Positions 32,865-38,502 of a stretch of DNA of 38,502 bases are shown piece by piece. Location of the stretch: positions 1 to 38,502 of the forward strand of contig JADCLS010000026.1 of the NCBI GenBank assembly GCA_026702845.1, read 5' to 3'. The notes under the pieces were generated by a model. That model did no database searches. It had not been told where the DNA came from and saw only the letters and a program-made list of their open reading frames with translations. This DNA comes from Candidatus Heimdallarchaeota archaeon. GTDB taxonomy: Archaea; Asgardarchaeota; Heimdallarchaeia; Heimdallarchaeales; Kariarchaeaceae. Position 1 is the stretch's first letter. Each line of letters begins with the position of its first letter. A program made the position numbers and the translations under genes.

Positions 32865-33563
32865 ATGAAATTATTGATATCAATAAATGATTTATCATAT
32901 ATTTATGATATAAAGGGAGTTAAGACACATGCTCTCTCTAATATCAACGTAGAAATTCCATTGAAGGAATTTGTCGCAATTAAAGGTAAATCTGGAATGG
33001 GGAAGTCAACATTCCTGAAATGCATTGCAGGGCTTCTCACACCCGCAACTGGAAATATTTTAGTGGATAAATTTGAATTGGTAGGTGCAAGTGAAACTGA
33101 AATCTCTTCATACTTGCTAAATACAATAGGTTTGATGTTTCAGGATTATAATCTGGCTGATTTTTTGAATGTGAAGGAAAATATCATGCTTCCAGGTATA
33201 ATTGCAAATAAAGCAGATGATGAGCTTGAAAAGAGAGCTGATGAACTAATGCAGTTATTTGGGATTATACAGTATAAAAACAGATATCCCGATCAATTAA
33301 GTGGCGGAGAACAACAAAGGGTAGCCTTAGCTGTGGCATTATTCAATGACCCTGATATTATCTTATGTGATGAACCAACTGGAGCTTTAGATGTTGAGAA
33401 CTCGAGAAATATTTATGAATATCTGAAGAAGCTACATGATGAATTTAACAAAACGATAATTGTTGTTTCTCATGATCCAATGATTGATAATTACTCTACC
33501 TATACTGCTGAATTATCAAGAGATTCAATTTTTTTGAGGGAAAGCAATGCGAAGGAAAATTAG
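32865..33563 (+). CDS. ABC transporter ATP-binding protein (MacB/LolD/FtsE-type)
   Basis: All nucleotide-binding motifs are intact in 232 aa: Walker A GKSGMGKST (41-49), Q-loop Gln93 in FQDYNLA, signature LSGGEQ (145-150), Walker B IILCDE (165-170) with the D-loop GALD, and the switch His203 in VVSHD. It powers the two permeases that follow. Its 3' end overlaps the first permease by 17 bases, so translation is coupled. The family moves lipoproteins, peptides or lipids out of the membrane, or acts mechanically across it. The substrate is not indicated. Confidence 0.95.
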   Translation: MKLLISINDLSYIYDIKGVKTHALSNINVEIPLKEFVAIKGKSGMGKSTFLKCIAGLLTPATGNILVDKFELVGASETEISSYLLNTIGLMFQDYNLADFLNVKENIMLPGIIANKADDELEKRADELMQLFGIIQYKNRYPDQLSGGEQQRVALAVALFNDPDIILCDEPTGALDVENSRNIYEYLKKLHDEFNKTIIVVSHDPMIDNYSTYTAELSRDSIFLRESNAKEN

Positions 33564-36000
33564 ATTAGCCAAGTCAATAATTCAAAAGCAACCTAGAAAA
33601 TTCATGAATTACTATATTTTTACTGCATTATTGATTCTGATTACGGTGAGTTTTCCATTAATGCATACAATAAATCAGATTGGATTAGTCAGAGGCGAAT
33701 TAGAGCAATCAAATGATATATATGCATATAATTACCTATTCTCTGACTCTTTGTCTTATTTCTCTTCATTTGATGAAAATTTGAATTTACTACAAGCTGA
33801 TAATATTGATCAGATTAACTATATTATGCATATCCAGACAATTACAATTAGATCAGCTAATTTCACATTTTTTTCATATATAGTGCCAGATGGTTATTTC
33901 TCGGAACATTTTTCTGTGGATAAACCTATTTTGATAGGATTGAACGAGTTCGAGGAGCTTGATTTGATTTATAATAATTTCAATAACAGTCAAGTAACGA
34001 CTGGTTTTAACGATTACCAAATTTTTTCTCAAGATATTTACAATATTCAAGTTCTCTATCGACCAATCTCACAAATAGATTTGAAAGAGAATAATGTTGA
34101 TAGGGGTATCTCTATTAAAAAGTTGATTTTTTCCTATTCACAAGCAAAGTCACTTTTTTCCAGTATATCCATGAATCTTGCCTCGAGAATATATTATTCA
34201 TTTGAAATTCAACCAAAACGGCATCTTATTCTATCTAAAACATTGAATGAGATCCTAGATATTGAATCTGAATTGTATAATACATTGCAGAAACTTTCTG
34301 TCTTGGCTGAAATAACAAATGATGTGTATAACCGTATAATAATTAAAAATGAAGCTGTGGAAAATTCATTGTCACAAATACTGTTTATTCCAATTCTATT
34401 AATTTTCCTCTTCTACTTCAATACAATGTACACCAAGGAATTGAAGAATAGATTGAATAAAGAGATGAATTTGATTTATTTTAGGACAGGAAGTGAACAA
34501 TTCACGAATGAGTTGTATCAAATATTCTTTATTGGTATTCCCATCCTCATAACTGTTCTCATTCAGGTTCTTCTGCTATTTTTAATCATATTTTTCACAT
34601 TATTTTCCTTCTTTAGTCTGTTATTGGATCTCATTTCACCGATTCTGATCCTAATATTCTTCTTTTATGCAGGATATCGAGAGTCTTTAACAATGCAGCT
34701 AAATTCAACCATGGAAAGAATCGATTTTCCTTCTATTGATTCATCCTTAAAAATATTGGGAATAACATCAATTTTCATTTCTCTGGTGTTGCTAGTAGGA
34801 TCATTGCTGAAGAGCATTCAAGCCTCCTTACTTTTCATCTATATTCTCATACAAATTAATGTAATACTAATCACTCTGTTGATTATCAAAGTCAAGCAAA
34901 AGAAGGCTAATAAGATCTATCAAATAAATTTGAAATTACTTTCACAAAAATCAAAGAATGTATTATTCCCAATATTATTTATCATTTTAATCATCTCAGT
35001 TTCATTCACTATGATGGATCTTAATCTGCATGCTACAGGAGATCATCTATCGGATGAACGAGTCCTTCCAAATGTTTCTGTGTATGGTATTAATCTTGAT
35101 CAAGATATTGCAGAATCACAATCTAATATACAAATGGTAGAAAAGATAAATATCTATCAATTAAAAGCAGACGCAACCTATGTTGAATATCTAATAGAAT
35201 TAGATATTTTAAGTTATTTTGATCATTTCCTTCAAAATGACCCATCAATCACTCTGGATCGCAGTAACTTAGAAACAATTGTGTCTCAAAAGCAGATAAT
35301 TTTGACAAGCGAATATATCAATAAATATCCATCTGCATTAACATCAGGTCTGCAAATTGAAATGAAACAATATTCTAATCTACATTCTCCAATTTCGATA
35401 CCTTATCTTGATGAACTAATGTTTAACAAGGTTAAGGCTTTCCCGAATGAAATATTATCAACAAAGGCTTCATATATAATTGCCCCTGAGTTTGATATGG
35501 GAATTATCCATAAAGATGCAGATCTTGAGGTACTACAACTTCACTCTTCCTCCGATGCATATGGATTTCCTTCTTCAATTGATGAATTGACTACTTTGTA
35601 CCCAGAAGCTGCTATCATTACAACCAATATTCTCAATGATATAGCAGAAGAGAATTATATTATTCATACGACTAGATTGATACTGACTAGTATAATCCTT
35701 GTTCTGTTGTTTCTAATTCATAAAGAGACAATATTATTAGATCAAGAATCTCGAAAAATATTTGAAGTTCTGCATACTAGAGGGTATAGTCCCAAAAAAC
35801 GGGAAGAACTTATTAAAGAGAACAATATATTGATATATTCCAGTTTTACTTTATTATTGGCTGGACCAATGATATTAAGATGGTTTATCTTTAAGTTAAT
35901 TTCTTATAATTTATTCCTTGAAAATGGAATAAATCTTCTCTACCCGTTAATTTTGATTACATTATTATTTGTTCCTAAGGTGATGAATAAAGGAGAGTAA
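33547..36000 (+). CDS. ABC transporter permease, large MacB/FtsX-like type (817 aa)
   Basis: One N-terminal membrane helix (about 21-40) is followed by a large outside domain (about 41-270), then several helices between about 275 and 450, another (about 475-495), a second outside domain (about 500-690) and closing helices to the end. This is the duplicated FtsX/MacB-type layout of exporter permeases. Sequence motifs are weak, so the assignment rests on topology and on the adjacent ATPase. Very AT-rich. The second permease begins within ten bases of its stop. Confidence 0.85.
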   Translation: MRRKIRLAKSIIQKQPRKFMNYYIFTALLILITVSFPLMHTINQIGLVRGELEQSNDIYAYNYLFSDSLSYFSSFDENLNLLQADNIDQINYIMHIQTITIRSANFTFFSYIVPDGYFSEHFSVDKPILIGLNEFEELDLIYNNFNNSQVTTGFNDYQIFSQDIYNIQVLYRPISQIDLKENNVDRGISIKKLIFSYSQAKSLFSSISMNLASRIYYSFEIQPKRHLILSKTLNEILDIESELYNTLQKLSVLAEITNDVYNRIIIKNEAVENSLSQILFIPILLIFLFYFNTMYTKELKNRLNKEMNLIYFRTGSEQFTNELYQIFFIGIPILITVLIQVLLLFLIIFFTLFSFFSLLLDLISPILILIFFFYAGYRESLTMQLNSTMERIDFPSIDSSLKILGITSIFISLVLLVGSLLKSIQASLLFIYILIQINVILITLLIIKVKQKKANKIYQINLKLLSQKSKNVLFPILFIILIISVSFTMMDLNLHATGDHLSDERVLPNVSVYGINLDQDIAESQSNIQMVEKINIYQLKADATYVEYLIELDILSYFDHFLQNDPSITLDRSNLETIVSQKQIILTSEYINKYPSALTSGLQIEMKQYSNLHSPISIPYLDELMFNKVKAFPNEILSTKASYIIAPEFDMGIIHKDADLEVLQLHSSSDAYGFPSSIDELTTLYPEAAIITTNILNDIAEENYIIHTTRLILTSIILVLLFLIHKETILLDQESRKIFEVLHTRGYSPKKREELIKENNILIYSSFTLLLAGPMILRWFIFKLISYNLFLENGINLLYPLILITLLFVPKVMNKGE

Positions 36001-36006
36001 TGTTTG

Positions 36007-38307
36007 ATGTTCCGTTTTTTTATCAAAACAAAAATCCCTAAACCTTGGTTAATCTCTATTGTGTTCATTGTAATTCTGATCAGCACACACCTCTTTACAC
36101 TTAATATAGCATCTATCGAATTTAACCTTTTACAAAACATCGAATCAGATACTGAGATCCCAGATTATTATATTTATGGAATGCAAGAAGGGCAGGTAGA
36201 TATTGAGGATGAGCTAGCATTAATAATTGAAAATATGACAACTCGAATTGAGATTTTCGGGTATTTTACCAATATCTCTAGCCCGATACGAACAATTGTG
36301 ATTCATACAACTGAAGAGCAATTTATCGAGCCTGGTTTTTACTCATTCGTTAGTTTTATTAATTTGAATAAATCAAGCTCATTTCCTGAACTTTCAAATC
36401 TGGAACCAGTATTTCTAAATCTGCCAATGGAACTTATTTTTCTCAGTTCATATTTATCCGCATCATATTTCGCAGATATTGATATTATTTTGGTCAATTC
36501 TTTAGATTTTTCAACTCTCAACTTGGATCAATCCCTCAAAATATTTGGTTATACGATTGATGATTCTTTACAATTCTTATCAATAGATGATGAACTCCAA
36601 AGGATACGTAAAAATAGAGATAGTATGAATGATGTATTATATAAATTTGGGAATCTTGAATTTTCAATATTCCAAGTTATAGAACAGAAATTAGAAAAAT
36701 CATTTGATGAATTAGAGAATCAAAAACAAATACTACTTACCGTTTTATTTATGTTTATTGTCCTATTTTTGATCTCCCTGGATATCCTTTATGCAAAATG
36801 GATTTCAGAATTGAATGAATATCGTGTATTAGTTGGATATCGAGGGGCAAAGGAAGATTTCTCACTAAAGATAATTCTCATGATCTCATCTTTCATCATC
36901 GGCTTTTGCATTTTTTTGTATCTACCTTTTTTACTCCTGCATCATCAATTTCTTGATGGCGTTTCAACCTATTATTCAGATATTTTCCTTCTTGAGTATA
37001 TAATAATACTTCCTGTAGGCTTAGCATTTAATTTCTTCATTATTTTCATGAAAATTAAGAATATCACTTTTGGCTCTTTCAATATTTTACCAGTTACAGC
37101 CTTTATTTTTGGATTATTACTCTTCAATTCAGATGGCCAGAGATCAACAGCGTTGTTACTTCTATTATTTAGTTCTATATACGCTTTAGGTTTTATTCTA
37201 AAATTATATTCAATCTCTGGCAAAGCGAAAACAACAAAGGATTCCTTTAAAATTAAAATTCATAGTTTTCTAAATTATCGTGTAAGGAGGCAGTATCTTC
37301 TACATTTAAGAGGAACCATGATCCTTTTAATTATTCTTTTTGCACTTTCTCAAAACATCTACTATCAAACAATGCAAAATGATGTGGCAATAGGTGCTGA
37401 AATCACAATATCATATGATCCTGAATTTGATTATTCCAAATTAATCATCATTGAAGGTATCGCAATGAGCAATATATCATATTCTATGCTACATATTGAT
37501 ACAATAGGCTCATCATTGAAATCATTGGATCTATTCATTGTAGATTCGAATTCTTTACAAAAAGTGACTGCGTTTCACCCTGAATTGACTAATGCAGATG
37601 AATTTTTGAATGAAATGTCATCAGAAACACTCTACCTCTATGACTTTCCAAATAATGATAAAATTGATTTGGATGCAAGTAGGATTTCACTGAAAGCAGG
37701 TAATGATTTTATTGAACTAAATGATATTGATTGGTTAGACGTGTTAATCCCTGGTATCCTAGAGTATAGTATTAATATGCAGGACATAGGGATTATCTCT
37801 TTATCTTACTATCTCCAGCTTACTGGAGAGGATAAAATTCCTGTACCTCGATATACTGTAATAAATACAGATAATAAAGAATCATTAAATCAAGTATTGG
37901 CCATAATCAATGAAAATAGTCTCAAATATAGTAAAACCTCAGAGATTTCATCGGTATTTCAAGTTCCATTTTCCTTTCTTTTTTTACTGATATTATTATG
38001 TCTTGTATCGGTGTTACTGTTAAATCTGTATGTGATTTATTCTCTCTTGAATTTAGAACGAGAACTATTCCCAAATCAAAGTTTTAATCGGTTTAAAAAT
38101 AATTTTAACTTAAGAAAATCATATCTTATCAGATCTGAAATCGTAAACATATTTATTTTGAGTATATACTTTATATTTAAGCTAATATTTTGGTATTTCA
38201 TCTATGATTTTAATATCTCCTTTATAATAGAACCACTTGAATTTCTTGTTCTTTTTTCACTCTCATTTATTCCAAATATAACATCTTACTTTATGAATAA
38301 ACAGTAA
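36007..38307 (+). CDS. ABC transporter permease, second large subunit (766 aa)
   Basis: It shares its topology with the preceding gene: a first helix at about 14-32, an outside domain to about 240, a block of helices at about 245-400, another near 430, a second outside domain (about 450-650) and final helices. The two permeases probably form a heterodimer served by the upstream ATPase. I prefer the ATG at 36007 over the in-frame TTG at 36004. A pattern RRQYLLHLRGTMILLI near residue 430 starts the second half, as in FtsX-type repeats. Confidence 0.85.
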   Translation: MFRFFIKTKIPKPWLISIVFIVILISTHLFTLNIASIEFNLLQNIESDTEIPDYYIYGMQEGQVDIEDELALIIENMTTRIEIFGYFTNISSPIRTIVIHTTEEQFIEPGFYSFVSFINLNKSSSFPELSNLEPVFLNLPMELIFLSSYLSASYFADIDIILVNSLDFSTLNLDQSLKIFGYTIDDSLQFLSIDDELQRIRKNRDSMNDVLYKFGNLEFSIFQVIEQKLEKSFDELENQKQILLTVLFMFIVLFLISLDILYAKWISELNEYRVLVGYRGAKEDFSLKIILMISSFIIGFCIFLYLPFLLLHHQFLDGVSTYYSDIFLLEYIIILPVGLAFNFFIIFMKIKNITFGSFNILPVTAFIFGLLLFNSDGQRSTALLLLLFSSIYALGFILKLYSISGKAKTTKDSFKIKIHSFLNYRVRRQYLLHLRGTMILLIILFALSQNIYYQTMQNDVAIGAEITISYDPEFDYSKLIIIEGIAMSNISYSMLHIDTIGSSLKSLDLFIVDSNSLQKVTAFHPELTNADEFLNEMSSETLYLYDFPNNDKIDLDASRISLKAGNDFIELNDIDWLDVLIPGILEYSINMQDIGIISLSYYLQLTGEDKIPVPRYTVINTDNKESLNQVLAIINENSLKYSKTSEISSVFQVPFSFLFLLILLCLVSVLLLNLYVIYSLLNLERELFPNQSFNRFKNNFNLRKSYLIRSEIVNIFILSIYFIFKLIFWYFIYDFNISFIIEPLEFLVLFSLSFIPNITSYFMNKQ

Positions 38308-38398
38308 TCTAAATATAAACAAATCGCGCTTTTTAACTAGATGAATTGATATAATAATTATGAAACAGTATATTAATCTTCAATATGATTAATTAAAA

Positions 38399-38502
38399 AT
38401 GAAATCAAAACTGTGTACTGGTTTAGCCGCCGAGCAAATTCATGTGTTTGTCCACAATAAAAATCCGAATATTCTAGATGATCTCTTAAGTAAGGAAAAA
38501 GC
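38399..38502 (+). CDS. Partial ORF cut by the window end (repeat-family gene, 5' end)
   Basis: An ATG at 38399 opens a frame that runs to the last base with no stop (34 codons). Its bases 38415-38502 are the right-hand copy of the inverted end repeat, and the reading frame is intact here, while the left copy has a TAG. The peptide (for example HNKNPNILDDLLSKEK) is not recognised. It may be the start of a transposase or another multi-copy protein. Homology search is needed to name it. Confidence 0.5.
   Translation, partial: MKSKLCTGLAAEQIHVFVHNKNPNILDDLLSKEK
38415..38502 (+). repeat. Right copy of the inverted end repeat
   Basis: This is the reverse complement of 2-89 with four mismatches in 88 bases. 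The outermost 52 bases are identical. It lies inside the partial ORF starting at 38399. Confidence 0.85.

Noticed and set aside
1..38502. Circular molecule suggested by matching ends
   Set aside because: The matching ends are inverted, not direct, so they cannot be a circular overlap.
1..38502. CRISPR array or tRNA gene
   Set aside because: No regularly spaced direct repeats and no cloverleaf-like sequence were seen; the only tandem repeats are the coding 24-bp units.

Overview
The window looks like a piece of an Asgard (Promethearchaeota) archaeal genome. That lineage is an inference. It rests on a Rab/Ras-type small GTPase, longin/roadblock-like proteins, a RING-finger protein, a PCI-like winged helix, an Hsp90, archaeal lipid and F420 genes, AT-rich DNA, and TATA boxes about 26 nt upstream of several start codons (leaderless transcription). 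No rRNA, tRNA or CRISPR array was seen.

Layout. 1-6.3 kb: an end repeat, a 55-codon membrane micro-ORF, and a 1740-residue protein of unknown function with a PD-(D/E)XK-nuclease-like motif series and a C-terminal TPR tail. 6.3-9.2 kb: an unusually long TnpB (RNA-guided nuclease family) with a candidate omega-RNA in its 3' end, followed by a double-GNAT acetyltransferase that has lost its N-terminus, probably to the TnpB insertion. 9.2-15.9 kb: htpG/Hsp90, small membrane proteins, a zinc-ribbon plus RING protein, F420H2:NADP oxidoreductase, a lone receiver protein and a prenyl diphosphate synthase. 16-20 kb: ilvE and sfsA in tandem, converging on a Rab-like GTPase, a PAC2-family protein and a degenerate GTPase. 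20.3-25.8 kb: a CofD-like/PCI-like fusion, a longin-like protein, a membrane MCP-type signalling protein, an unknown protein and an Mrr-like fold. 26.6-29.5 kb: membrane proteins, including one with seven membrane segments and a longin-like tail. 29.6-32.7 kb: a TPR protein, a possible surface-anchor fragment and a secreted protein. 32.8-38.3 kb: a three-gene ABC exporter (ATPase plus two large permeases). The right edge runs into a cut-off ORF that is a near copy, inverted, of the left edge.

The genes fall into functional groups. Membrane and trafficking-type regulators (Rab-like GTPase, degenerate GTPase, longin-like proteins, 7TM-longin) sit among protein quality-control genes (Hsp90, PAC2, RING, PCI-like). 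Housekeeping metabolism (lipid, F420, branched-chain amino acids) lies between them. Most convergent gene pairs abut or overlap at their stop codons. The two window ends share an 84/88 identical inverted repeat that carries a reading frame. This fits contig breaks in a multi-copy gene better than a true linear replicon, but the sequence alone does not decide it.
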